The notes below the pieces were generated by a model that was given only the letters and a program-made list of their open reading frames with translations, made no database searches and was not told where the DNA came from. Both the position numbers and the translations under genes were made by a program. From Pseudomonadota bacterium (GTDB lineage: Bacteria > Pseudomonadota > Alphaproteobacteria > Rhizobiales > Beijerinckiaceae), in assembly GCA_021812505.1 (NCBI GenBank), contig JAKANG010000046.1, positions 1-7,938 on the forward strand: 7,938 nucleotides of DNA, given 5' to 3'. Positions 1-6,512 of this stretch are shown piece after piece; the stretch's first letter is position 1; the number at the start of each line of letters is the position of its first letter.

Positions 1-132
1 ACCCTCACGTACCGCCGGTGCCCCGAGCGGGACCTCGGCATCGTGCTCGGGAACGGGGTGATGACCGGGACGACCGCGGGCGGCGGGAACTACTTCGTGC
101 CGTCGTGCTCCCCCTCGTCGAGCGCAGGGTAG
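1..132 (+). CDS. Possible 3' end of an unidentified plus-strand gene (partial)
   Basis: Frame 1 is open from the left edge to a TAG at 130-132 and would encode the last 43 residues of a protein, including the stretch GNGVMTGTTAGGGNYFVP. The first 41 codons all end in G or C, which is what coding DNA looks like in this genome. The evidence is weak, however. The neighbouring minus-strand gene has its wobble positions at the same coordinates, so the G/C bias over 90-132 is shared with it, and it could mark minus-strand coding over 1-89 as well. If real, this gene converges on the glutamate synthase-like gene and overlaps its 3' end by about 43 bp. I do not recognise the family. Confidence 0.25.
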   Translation, partial: TLTYRRCPERDLGIVLGNGVMTGTTAGGGNYFVPSCSPSSSAG

Positions 133-1652
133 AGTTCGGCAAAACTCGCCACCCCGCTTTCCGCCATGCGCCGGCGGAAGTGATCGAGCGTGAACTGGTT
201 GGGATGGTCGAGCCCCGCCGCCGCCGTCAGTTCGGCGAGGACATGCAGGGTCGCGCGGTGAAAATTGACGACGCGCTCGGTCTTGTCCGGCACATGGATG
301 GCGCGGCCGCGCCACGGGTCCTGGGTCGCCACCCCGGTCGGGCACGTGTCGGTATGACAGGACAGCGACTGGATGCAGCCCAGCGCGAACATGAAGCCGC
401 GCGCGCTGTTGCACCAGTCGGCGCCGAGCGCCATCGCCCGCGCCATGTCGAAGGCGGAAAGGATCATGCCCGAACAGCCGAGCTTGACCCTGTGGCGCAG
501 GCCGGCGCCGACCAGGGCGTTATGGACGAAGTTCAGGCCGTCCCGCATCGGCATGCCCATCCGGTTCATGAATTCGAGAGGAGCGGCCCCGGTGCCGCCC
601 TCCTTGCCGTCCACCACGATGAAATCAGGTCCTGTCCCGCTCTCCAGCATGGCTTTGCAAAGGCTCAAGAACTCGATCGGCTGGCCCAGACAGAGCTTGA
701 TCCCCACCGGCTTGCCGCCCGACAGGTCGCGCAGCGCGCCGATGAAAGCCATCATTTCGAGCGGCGTCGAAAAGGCGCTGTGGGCGGCAGGCGACACGCA
801 ATCCTGGCCTTGGGGCACCCCGCGAATGGCGGAAATTTCCGGCGTGACCTTGGCCGCGGGCAAGACCCCGCCGTGGCCGGGCTTGGCGCCCTGGCTAAGC
901 TTGATCTCAACCATCCTGATCTGCGGATTCCGCGCTGTCGCCGCGAAATGGTCCGGGCTGAAGGCGCCGTCCGGCGTGCGGCAGCCGAAATAGCCCGAGC
1001 CGATCTCCCAGATGATGTCGCCGCCCTTTTCCGCGTGATAGGGCGAGAAGCCGCCCTCGCCGGTGTCATGAGCGAAATCGCCGAGCCGCGCCCCGCCGTT
1101 GAGGGCGCGAATGGCGTTGGCGCTCAAGGCGCCGAAACTCATCGCGGAAATGTTCAGAACCGAGGCCGAATAGGGTTCCCGGCACTCCGGCCCGCCGATC
1201 GCGACGCGAAAGGGCGCGCGCGCCTGCGGTCGAGGGGAAAGCGAATGCAGCATCCATTCGAAACCGTCGGAATAAACGGCGAGCTGGGTGCCGAAGGGCC
1301 TTTTGTCGAGCTGCATCTTGGCGCGCTGATAGACCAGCGCGCGGCGGTCGCGGCTGAAAGGCGCGCCATCGGTTTCGCTTTCGAACAGATATTGCCGGAT
1401 CTCCGGACGGATTTCCTCGATCAGGAAACGCAAATGGGCGAGGATCGGATAATTGCGCAGAACCGAATGGCGTTTCTGGATCAGATCGCCCAGACCCAGA
1501 GTCGTCAGGCCACCGAAAATCACCAGCGGAATCGCCAGAAGTTGGCCGCGCTCCGGATGGACCGTCATGGAGAAAAGAATCCAGACGAAAAACAGGGCGC
1601 TCAGCAGCAAGGCGAAATAACGCGGTGCGAAAATCAGTCGGATCAGGCGCAT
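90..1652 (-). CDS. FMN-binding glutamate synthase family protein, membrane-anchored, stand-alone
   Basis: This 520-residue protein corresponds to the central FMN/iron-sulfur synthase domain of glutamate synthase (Glu_synthase family) without the N-terminal glutaminase domain of true GltB. Two hydrophobic segments at about residues 8-30 and 36-58 would anchor it in the inner membrane. The synthase barrel spans roughly 150-480 and contains ISAMSFGALS (168-177), the KLSQGAKPGHGG motif (251-262), VVDGKEGGTGAAP (346-358) and a C-x5-C-x4-C motif at Cys426, Cys432 and Cys437 followed by PTGVATQ. The spacing matches the 3Fe-4S ligands of glutamate synthases. Family members are thought to be flavin and iron-sulfur oxidoreductases, but the reaction of this short membrane-bound branch is not established. 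No gltD-like subunit is nearby. The ATG start has a good AAAAGGAC Shine-Dalgarno sequence just upstream. The C-terminus ends soon after a FAELYP motif and may be somewhat shorter than in relatives. The family call is confident; the substrate is unknown. Confidence 0.93.
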   Translation of the reverse strand: MRLIRLIFAPRYFALLLSALFFVWILFSMTVHPERGQLLAIPLVIFGGLTTLGLGDLIQKRHSVLRNYPILAHLRFLIEEIRPEIRQYLFESETDGAPFSRDRRALVYQRAKMQLDKRPFGTQLAVYSDGFEWMLHSLSPRPQARAPFRVAIGGPECREPYSASVLNISAMSFGALSANAIRALNGGARLGDFAHDTGEGGFSPYHAEKGGDIIWEIGSGYFGCRTPDGAFSPDHFAATARNPQIRMVEIKLSQGAKPGHGGVLPAAKVTPEISAIRGVPQGQDCVSPAAHSAFSTPLEMMAFIGALRDLSGGKPVGIKLCLGQPIEFLSLCKAMLESGTGPDFIVVDGKEGGTGAAPLEFMNRMGMPMRDGLNFVHNALVGAGLRHRVKLGCSGMILSAFDMARAMALGADWCNSARGFMFALGCIQSLSCHTDTCPTGVATQDPWRGRAIHVPDKTERVVNFHRATLHVLAELTAAAGLDHPNQFTLDHFRRRMAESGVASFAELYPALDEGEHDGTK

Positions 1653-1657
1653 GCGGG

Positions 1658-1665
1658 GTCCTTTT
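1658..1665 (-). promoter_or_regulatory. Ribosome binding site of the glutamate synthase-like gene
   Basis: On the minus strand AAAAGGAC lies five bases upstream of the ATG at 1652, a normal distance. It supports this start, with the first transmembrane segment beginning only a few residues into the protein. Confidence 0.6.
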
Positions 1666-1763
1666 GCGCGGATCGGGGAACGGCACTATGTCTATGTTTC
1701 GGCGACGCTGGGATGAAGTTAGACTTTGATCCACCGACCGAAAAAACCGATTCGCAGAGCAGG

Positions 1764-2453
1764 ATGATGACCGATTATGTTTTTAAGCCGGCGCCGCAGC
1801 CAGCCGCGCCGGTCGAAGGCGGCGAATTTTTTCCTGTGCGCCGCATTTTTTGCGTCGGCCAGAATTACGCCGCCCATGCCCGTGAAATGGGCGGCGACCC
1901 GAGCCGCGAGCCGCCCTTTTTCTTCTCGAAGCCGGCCGATGCGCTGGTGACGGGGGGCCAGGACACGCCCTACCCCAGCCTGACGCAAAACCTCCATCAC
2001 GAAATCGAACTGGTCGTCGCGCTCGGCGCGGGCGGCGCGAACATTCCGCCCGCCCAGGCGGAAAATCATGTCTACGGCTACGCCGCCGGCCTCGACCTGA
2101 CCCGCCGCGACCTTCAGGCCGAGGCGCGCAAGACCGGAAAACCATGGGACATGAGCAAGGGCTTCGATCATTCCGCTCCGCTCGGCTTCATCCGCCCCGC
2201 GGAAAAAATCGGACATCCGAAATCGGGACGCATTTCCCTGAACGTAAACGGCGTGGTCAAACAGGAGGGCGACCTCGCCGACCTGATCTGGTCGGTCCCG
2301 GAAATCATCGCGGCGCTCTCGACCTATGTGGCGCTGGCGCCCGGCGACCTGATTTTCACCGGCACGCCGGCCGGCGTCGGCCCGCTGGAACGCGGCGACA
2401 TTCTCCTTGGCGAAATCGAAGGCGTCGGCGAGGTGCGAACGAAGATCGTTTGA
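1764..2453 (+). CDS. Fumarylacetoacetate hydrolase family protein (FAHD1/fumarylpyruvate hydrolase-like)
   Basis: This is a cytosolic metal-dependent enzyme of the FAH superfamily, 229 residues from the first of two adjacent ATGs (1764 and 1767), the usual size of the short FAHD1/NagK-like branch. Visible family motifs are CVGQNYAAHAREMG (30-43), the metal-binding HHEIEL with Glu80 and Glu82, Asp111 in GYAAGLDLTRRDLQ, the likely catalytic Lys132 in SKGFDHSAPLG, and IFTGTPAGVGP (197-207) near the C-terminus. Relatives hydrolyse fumarylpyruvate or acylpyruvates, or decarboxylate oxaloacetate; the sequence alone does not separate these. The reading frame stays open upstream as far as base 18, but that stretch is antisense to the neighbouring gene and is not homologous to FAH proteins, so it is excluded. 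An in-frame ATG at 1713 would add 17 residues without family motifs. The Shine-Dalgarno is weak (AGAG at 1756-1759). The gene is divergent from the glutamate synthase-like gene and has no pathway partner in view. Confidence 0.92.
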   Translation: MMTDYVFKPAPQPAAPVEGGEFFPVRRIFCVGQNYAAHAREMGGDPSREPPFFFSKPADALVTGGQDTPYPSLTQNLHHEIELVVALGAGGANIPPAQAENHVYGYAAGLDLTRRDLQAEARKTGKPWDMSKGFDHSAPLGFIRPAEKIGHPKSGRISLNVNGVVKQEGDLADLIWSVPEIIAALSTYVALAPGDLIFTGTPAGVGPLERGDILLGEIEGVGEVRTKIV

Positions 2454-2473
2454 ACCGTCCGCGCGGCGGCGCT

Positions 2474-4231
2474 TCAGCCGGCGTGCGACGCCGACCGGAC
2501 ATCGGACAGCACAAGTCTCGCCAGCCGCGCGCCATCGGCCGAGCGGCGCAACTCGATGTCGTGCGCGCGCGACGGATCGAGGGCGGCGCAAAAGCGCATG
2601 TCGAAGCGCCAGCCGCCTTTTGCCCGCGCGGATGCGGCATAGGCATAGGCCATGAACACGCCGTCGACGATCACGTCGAGGCAGACCGGGGCGTTGCGAA
2701 AAGCCGTGCTGAGCGCCCAGCCGGAAACGCCTTCGTGGTCGCAACGCTCGACCGCGCCGAGCAGGGCGCCAAAATCGGCCGCGGCGGGATAGGAAAGCCC
2801 GGCCCGTTCGGCGAGGCGCCGGCGGACGCGGTCGAGCGCATAGCCATCCTCGACGCGCGGCGCGCAATAGACCGCCTCCCCAGGCCTTTCGTCGGGATAG
2901 AGCGCGCCGAACTCATGGGCGTTCTGGAACATGCCGCGGCTGTCGTCGTCGACAAAGCTTTCCGAAAAGGCGCCTTCCGCGATCAGCACGTCGTGGGTTT
3001 CGAGTTCGAGGTGGAAATAATGGATGTCCTCGCCCGGCGCTTCCTTGACGATGGTCGCGCCATTGACCAGATGTTCGGCGGGAATCAGCACGCCGTCGAG
3101 GAACATGGCGTGCTTCGGCGACACCAGCAGATCGCGCGCCGGAACGCCCGGCGCAAGAGAACCGGCCTTGAAGCGGATGGGCAGAAGTTCGGCGTTGTTG
3201 CGGGCGAAGCGGGCCGAATAGGCGCGGGTTCCGATCCATTTGAGCGGCCGAAGCTTGCCGGACGCGGTGAGCAGGAGATCGCCGATCTTCAAATCCTCGA
3301 CCGCGACGTCGCCCCGCGCGGTCGCGATCGCCGTTCCGGCGCAATAGCAGGCGATCGTGATGTCGGTGCCGTTGCCGCTGGCATCGGCCGACGCGACAAA
3401 AGTCTTGCCGGAGACGCTGGCGTCGAACTGGAGATTGTAGCTCGTCCCGCCCTCGATGACGGTCAGGACGTTAGTCGTCGAATTCAGCACCGGCGCGGCA
3501 TTGCCGGTAAATTGGACCGAGGTCAGGTCGATGGTGTCGCCGACCGCGAAGTTCTGGATCACCCCGCCAAAGGCCGTAGGCGCGGAACTGGTCACGCCGC
3601 CAAGCGAAAGGAGGTTGGAATTTCCGTCAAGAAAATCGAGGTTTATCGTCGATGCGACCGTCCCGCCGATCTGAACGGTTGCGCCCGTGCCGAGATCGAT
3701 CGTCCCGCCTCCGGACGCCGTGAGCGTGCCGCCAAATGTCGTGCCAAGAAAACTGATGGTCGGGAAGATTAAGGTTCCCGTATCGGAGATGCTTCCCTGC
3801 ACCTCAAGTGTCGCGCCCTGGACAGAAAGAGTTGAGAATTGAGGGCTATCTGCATATTGATTGAAAGCCGCCAGCGTCAGATTGTTAATATCCACGAGAC
3901 CTGAATTGATAACGACATTGCTTTGGAACGAATTTCCATATATATAAGGGATGCCATTCGCCGGATTAACGAATGAATTATATATATTCATGTAACTTTG
4001 TTGGATTTCTCCTGAATAGATATACGCGTTATCGTTTCCAGGGCCACTCGACGATCCAGAACCGCTTCCGGGAACGTCGCCTGGCGTCAAGGGATAAGTG
4101 ACGAAATCGATTGCGCTCCCCTGAATCCAGTTTGCTGTAATGTTCCAGCTTTGCGGACTACTGTTCCAGACGTAAGGAGTTAACGAGGTTTGACCATCAC
4201 CCGTGACGGGAAACCAGACATAATCTGTCAT
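2474..4231 (-). CDS. Hint-domain protein with beta-repeat passenger and C-terminal accessory domain
   Basis: This 585-residue protein has three parts. Residues 1 to about 280 are Gly/Ser/Thr/Asn-rich and repetitive. They include a WNITANW motif, a GSGSGSSSGPG linker (about 55-65) and strands of the type GGTLTASGGGTIDLGTGA typical of beta-helix or autotransporter-like passengers. Residues 295-427 form a Hint_2-type domain: it starts at CYCAGTAIATARGDVAVEDL with putative nucleophile Cys295, continues through LVSPKHAMFLDG, and ends near HLELETHDVLIAEGAFSESF. From about 485 to the end is a domain with SGWAL and LDVIVDGV motifs, resembling C-terminal modules of related alphaproteobacterial Hint proteins. 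Hint domains carry out intein/hedgehog-type self-cleavage, so processing is plausible but unproven. I see no Sec signal peptide and no beta-barrel translocator, so the export route is unclear. The ATG at 4231 is chosen over an in-frame ATG at 4270 because a near-perfect Shine-Dalgarno precedes it. The 5' part is AT-rich, unlike the rest. Confidence 0.88.
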   Translation of the reverse strand: MTDYVWFPVTGDGQTSLTPYVWNSSPQSWNITANWIQGSAIDFVTYPLTPGDVPGSGSGSSSGPGNDNAYIYSGEIQQSYMNIYNSFVNPANGIPYIYGNSFQSNVVINSGLVDINNLTLAAFNQYADSPQFSTLSVQGATLEVQGSISDTGTLIFPTISFLGTTFGGTLTASGGGTIDLGTGATVQIGGTVASTINLDFLDGNSNLLSLGGVTSSAPTAFGGVIQNFAVGDTIDLTSVQFTGNAAPVLNSTTNVLTVIEGGTSYNLQFDASVSGKTFVASADASGNGTDITIACYCAGTAIATARGDVAVEDLKIGDLLLTASGKLRPLKWIGTRAYSARFARNNAELLPIRFKAGSLAPGVPARDLLVSPKHAMFLDGVLIPAEHLVNGATIVKEAPGEDIHYFHLELETHDVLIAEGAFSESFVDDDSRGMFQNAHEFGALYPDERPGEAVYCAPRVEDGYALDRVRRRLAERAGLSYPAAADFGALLGAVERCDHEGVSGWALSTAFRNAPVCLDVIVDGVFMAYAYAASARAKGGWRFDMRFCAALDPSRAHDIELRRSADGARLARLVLSDVRSASHAG

Positions 4232-4235
4232 TGCG

Positions 4236-4245
4236 ACCTCCTTTT
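4236..4245 (-). promoter_or_regulatory. Strong ribosome binding site of the Hint-domain gene
   Basis: The minus strand reads AAAAGGAGGT four bases before the ATG at 4231, almost fully complementary to the 16S rRNA 3' end. It decides the start: the alternative ATG at 4270 would place this site inside the coding region. It is the strongest ribosome binding site in the window and suggests high translation. Confidence 0.8.
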
Positions 4246-4291
4246 GATGAATTCGTCGCTCCGAATACAAACTTGGCGCAGGCTATATCCA

Positions 4292-4320
4292 ATTATAAAA
4301 TTTTTTTTAGTTTCACACAA
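4292..4320 (-). promoter_or_regulatory. Predicted sigma-70-type promoter of the Hint-domain gene
   Basis: On the minus strand a perfect -10 hexamer TATAAT (4297 to 4292) follows a TTGTGT element (4320 to 4315; 3 of 6 match to TTGACA) with a 17-base spacer that includes a long A tract. Transcription would begin near 4285, giving a leader of roughly 50 bases before the ATG at 4231. The site lies in an AT-rich island of an otherwise GC-rich window, so chance TATAAT matches are more likely here, but spacing and position fit well. Confidence 0.5.
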
Positions 4321-4425
4321 AATAATCCTTCGGGCAACCAAAACTTAACCAAGCTTACTTTTCGCCGGGACTTCCTTGAGAACGGTTGCGCAAGATAGTG
4401 GGCGGCCCTCTGCTGAGCCGAGCCC

Positions 4426-4458
4426 CCGCCCTCCAATGGAGCGCTTGCGCTCTGGCGG
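4426..4458. repeat. Nested inverted repeats downstream of tonB
   Basis: GAGCGC (4439-4444) and GCGCTC (4447-4452) are perfect inverted arms separated by two bases. Outer arms CCGCC (4426-4430) and GGCGG (4454-4458) flank them, and an overlapping CTCCA/TGGAG pair sits at 4431-4441. The position, 30-60 bases past the tonB stop and upstream of the Hint gene promoter, suits a transcription end for the tonB operon. No T-run follows on the minus strand, so a canonical intrinsic terminator is not supported. The rest of 4246-4487 holds no gene that I can support. Confidence 0.35.
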
Positions 4459-4487
4459 CCGAAATTCGCGAGATAATGGAGAAAAGG

Positions 4488-5228
4488 TCAGCTTTTTGAA
4501 CGAAGGCGGAAGCTGATCTCGATCCTGCCGACAAACCGTCCGCCGGGCGGGGGCGGGAAATGGGCGGAAGCCGCCATTTTCCGCGCCGCCTGGTCGAGCA
4601 GGGCGTCGCCCGACGAGCGGGAGATTTCAGCATGCACAAGCGCGCCGTCGGGACCGATCTCGAACGTGATCTCGACGACGCCGCCGTCGCCTTTTCCGCG
4701 CGCCGCCGCGGGGTAGTATTTGCGCCGGTTGATCTCGGCCGAAACCAGCGCCGCGTAGCGCCTCCGGCTCGACGGCGAGACCGCCCTGGCGCGGTCTTCG
4801 ACGCCGACCTGGCTGGCGGCGGCCGGCGCGGGTTGCGGCGTCTCCCGCGCCCGCGCCTTTTGCGGCGCGGGATTTTCCAGCGCCGTGGCCAGGTTGTTGT
4901 CGGAATCGTCGCGCGGGGGCGCCGGCGGCGCTTTCGGGCGGTCGTCGCGCGCCGCCCCCGGCGACGGCGCCTGCGCCGCCTCGGCCGCCGGCTGGGGAAC
5001 GGGCGGGGTCTGAACCGGGCTGTCCGGCGTCGGCGCCGATCCGGTCTCCAATGCCATTTCGCCTTGGCTGACCACGTCCACGCCCAGAACGGCGGGCGGC
5101 GCGATGGTTTCGGACCCGATCAGCAGCGAGCCCGCCAGGACCATCGCATGCAGACCCGCGACGGCCGAGACGACCGCGACGCGTTGGGACAATCCCAAAG
5201 CCAGCGAAAGTCTTGAATTTGGCGTCAC
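4488..5228 (-). CDS. tonB: TonB energy-transducing protein
   Basis: This 246-residue periplasm-spanning protein carries proton-motive energy from ExbB/ExbD to outer-membrane receptors. A short cytoplasmic N-terminus is followed by one membrane anchor at about residues 16-38. A Pro/Ala-rich linker, about 64-140, is suited to crossing the periplasm. The TonB C-terminal domain, about 155-243, starts at RRRYAALVSAEINRRKYYP and includes GGVVEITFEIGPDGAL and a final strand GRIEISFRL. The start is a GTG at 5228, nine bases after an AAAGGA Shine-Dalgarno. Starting there keeps a normal length before the anchor, and no in-frame ATG precedes the anchor. It follows exbD by 36 bp on the same strand and is the last gene of the cluster. 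The linker has fewer Lys-Pro repeats than enterobacterial TonB, as is common in other groups. Family assignment is confident. Confidence 0.92.
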   Translation of the reverse strand: MTPNSRLSLALGLSQRVAVVSAVAGLHAMVLAGSLLIGSETIAPPAVLGVDVVSQGEMALETGSAPTPDSPVQTPPVPQPAAEAAQAPSPGAARDDRPKAPPAPPRDDSDNNLATALENPAPQKARARETPQPAPAAASQVGVEDRARAVSPSSRRRYAALVSAEINRRKYYPAAARGKGDGGVVEITFEIGPDGALVHAEISRSSGDALLDQAARKMAASAHFPPPPGGRFVGRIEISFRLRSKS

Positions 5229-5264
5229 CTCAAAAGGTCCTTTCCGCGCGGCGCCGGCAAGGCG

Positions 5265-5750
5265 TCAGGGATTCGCCGACGGGGACGGAGCCTCCGCGGC
5301 CCGGGAGCGCCGGTCGTCCATCGAGCCGCGCTTCCCGCGGTCTGTCAGCACGACCACCTTGGCGACGCCGGACGTCGCCAGCGTGTCGATGGCCGCGATG
5401 ACCTGGCCATAGACCGCGTCCTTGTCGCCCTGGACATAGACCGGCCCCGCCAGGTCGCCGTCGAGCTTCGCCCGAACGGCGTCGGCAAGGTCGTCCAGCG
5501 CCGTCGCCGTCCCTCCGACCAGGGCCTTGCCATCCCTCGTCACCGTGACGACCAGCGGCGGCTTGGACGGGACCGGCGTGGCGCTGCTGGCGCGCGGCAG
5601 GTTCAGCTTGATGCCCGCCGCCAGCATCGGCGCCGTCACCATGAAGATGATCAGCAGCACCAGCATCACATCGACGAGGGGCGTGACATTGATGTCGGCC
5701 TGCGCGCGGTGCAGGCTGAGCTGGTCGTCGCGCGAAACGGGAAGCGGCAT
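5265..5750 (-). CDS. exbD: ExbD biopolymer transport protein
   Basis: This 161-residue inner-membrane protein is the proton-channel partner of ExbB in the TonB motor. It has a short cytoplasmic N-terminus, then DINVTPLVDVMLVLLIIFMV, with one transmembrane helix at about 24-45 carrying the conserved proton-carrying Asp27. A periplasmic domain follows (about 65-140), including VYVQGDKDAVYGQVIAAID and a final VVVLTD strand. The ATG at 5750 overlaps the exbB stop (TGATG), and a GGAGGG Shine-Dalgarno seven bases upstream lies inside exbB, indicating translational coupling. The frame is open further upstream through exbB, but that part is out of frame with ExbB and is not used. The last 20 or so residues (RGSMDDRRSRAAEAPSPSAN) form an extra charged and Pro/Ala-rich tail beyond the usual ExbD fold. 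Confidence 0.93.
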   Translation of the reverse strand: MPLPVSRDDQLSLHRAQADINVTPLVDVMLVLLIIFMVTAPMLAAGIKLNLPRASSATPVPSKPPLVVTVTRDGKALVGGTATALDDLADAVRAKLDGDLAGPVYVQGDKDAVYGQVIAAIDTLATSGVAKVVVLTDRGKRGSMDDRRSRAAEAPSPSANP

Positions 5751-6367
5751 CAGCCGGCCCTCCCTTTGGGCGGCGCCGCGCGCGCGCGAAGTCCGGCGCG
5801 TTCGTCGATGAGATCGACAAGCTCCTGTCCGCAACGGTTGAACGCGGCGCCGATGCGGTTGTAGCCGATCGAGGCCGGTATGGCGGCGGCGAGGCCATAG
5901 GCGGTCGCCGCCAAAGCCTCGGCAATGCCGGGCGCGACGATGGCGAGGCTGGTTTCCTTGGCGTCGGCGATGCCGGCGAAACTGGTCATGATGCCCCAGA
6001 CGGTGCCGAACAGCCCGACGAAGGGCGCGACCGAGGACACCACCGCGAGATTGGGCAGGCCGCGCTCGGCCTCGGCGAGCAGGCGCCGCGCCGCGCGCGT
6101 CATTTCCCGCGCGAAGGAAGCGCGCCTTTCGGCTGTTCCCTTTTGCTCGTCCAGACCGTCCGGCTCGGCTCCGAGAACCCTGGCGAGAAGCCCGTCCCTG
6201 CTGTCGGGCGCGTCCAGCGCGCGGCGCAGCCGGCGCAGCTTGATCAGGGATTCGACGATGATGATCCAGCACCAGATCGAAGCCGCGAACAAGGCGGCCA
6301 TGACGGCCTTGACCACGATCCCGGCCTGGAGAAAAAGGCCCCAGGGCGTCAGCGTGAGAGAGTCCAT
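5750..6367 (-). CDS. exbB: ExbB proton channel / MotA-TolQ family protein
   Basis: This 205-residue inner-membrane protein forms the oligomeric channel scaffold that, with ExbD, powers TonB. It has three predicted membrane helices, about 16-40, 106-130 and 143-168, and a cytoplasmic charged region between the first two. The signature stretches of the MotA/TolQ/ExbB family are present: APFVGLFGTVWGIMTSF (114-130) and PGIAEALAATAYGLAAAIPA (146-165). The ATG at 6367 is preceded by AAGGA nine bases away. It is the first gene of exbB-exbD-tonB and lies 145 bp downstream of the receptor gene on the same strand, so the whole cluster could be co-transcribed. TolQ is the main alternative, but no tolR/tolA/tolB/pal genes follow and a receptor and tonB are adjacent, which favours ExbB. 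Confidence 0.92.
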   Translation of the reverse strand: MDSLTLTPWGLFLQAGIVVKAVMAALFAASIWCWIIIVESLIKLRRLRRALDAPDSRDGLLARVLGAEPDGLDEQKGTAERRASFAREMTRAARRLLAEAERGLPNLAVVSSVAPFVGLFGTVWGIMTSFAGIADAKETSLAIVAPGIAEALAATAYGLAAAIPASIGYNRIGAAFNRCGQELVDLIDERAGLRARAAPPKGRAG

Positions 6368-6430
6368 GTGATCCCATCCTTGGATTTCGTCCTCGCCGCC
6401 GCGGGCTATGCCGAGCCGCGGAAGCAGGAG

Positions 6431-6493
6431 TTTCGCCAGCCCCTCCCCGCCAGGCCGGCGGCCCGCGATGCGCGGAGCCCCGGACTGGCGAAA
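6431..6493. repeat. Inverted repeat between receptor gene and exbB
   Basis: TTTCGCCAG (6431-6439) and CTGGCGAAA (6485-6493) are perfect 9-base inverted arms 45 bases apart. Inside lies a smaller perfect hairpin, CCGCG-ATG-CGCGG (6463-6475), and a second copy of CGCCAG (6448-6453) that could compete for the right arm. Neither strand has a T-run after the structure, so this is not a classic intrinsic terminator. Its location, just after the receptor stop and before exbB, fits a processing or attenuation hairpin that sets different expression of receptor and motor genes; this role is inferred. Confidence 0.45.
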
Positions 6494-6512
6494 AAGCCGA
6501 CCGGCTCTTGGC

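Noticed and set aside
18..1763. A plus-strand frame open from base 18 and continuous with the FAH-family gene, giving an 811-residue product
   Set aside because: The first roughly 580 codons are antisense to the well-supported glutamate synthase-like gene, are Arg/Ala/Gly-rich and show no family motifs. The FAH enzyme is complete from 1764. The long open stretch is an expected effect of high GC, but it could mislead automatic start calling.
2454..2473. Palindrome CCGCGCGG between the convergent FAH and Hint stop codons as a bidirectional terminator
   Set aside because: It is only eight bases with no loop and no T-run; the 20-bp gap is too short to support a terminator call.
1719..2867. A 382-codon minus-strand open frame
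   Set aside because: It is antisense to the FAH gene and out of frame with the Hint gene; it is low-complexity and Arg-rich, so a shadow of real coding sequence.
2144..3772. A 542-codon plus-strand open frame
   Set aside because: It overlaps the FAH gene in another frame and is antisense to the Hint-domain gene. Its translation is Arg/Gly/Ala-rich with no recognisable motif.
4232..4270. Longer start of the Hint-domain gene at an ATG at 4270
   Set aside because: It would place the strong Shine-Dalgarno inside the coding region and add 13 residues lacking any signal-peptide character; the ATG at 4231 is far better supported.
4355..4639. A 94-codon minus-strand open frame overlapping the tonB 3' end
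   Set aside because: Most of it lies in another frame of tonB, where the TonB C-terminal domain is clear. There is no family motif and no independent support.
5232..5243. Palindrome AAAGGTCCTTT covering the tonB ribosome binding site as a regulatory hairpin
   Set aside because: The arms are five bases with a single-base centre, which cannot form a stable RNA hairpin; it is probably a by-product of the AAAGGA site.
5751..6377. In-frame upstream extension of exbD to 370 residues
   Set aside because: It runs through exbB in the wrong frame. ExbD begins at 5750 with its own ribosome binding site and the family's normal N-terminus.
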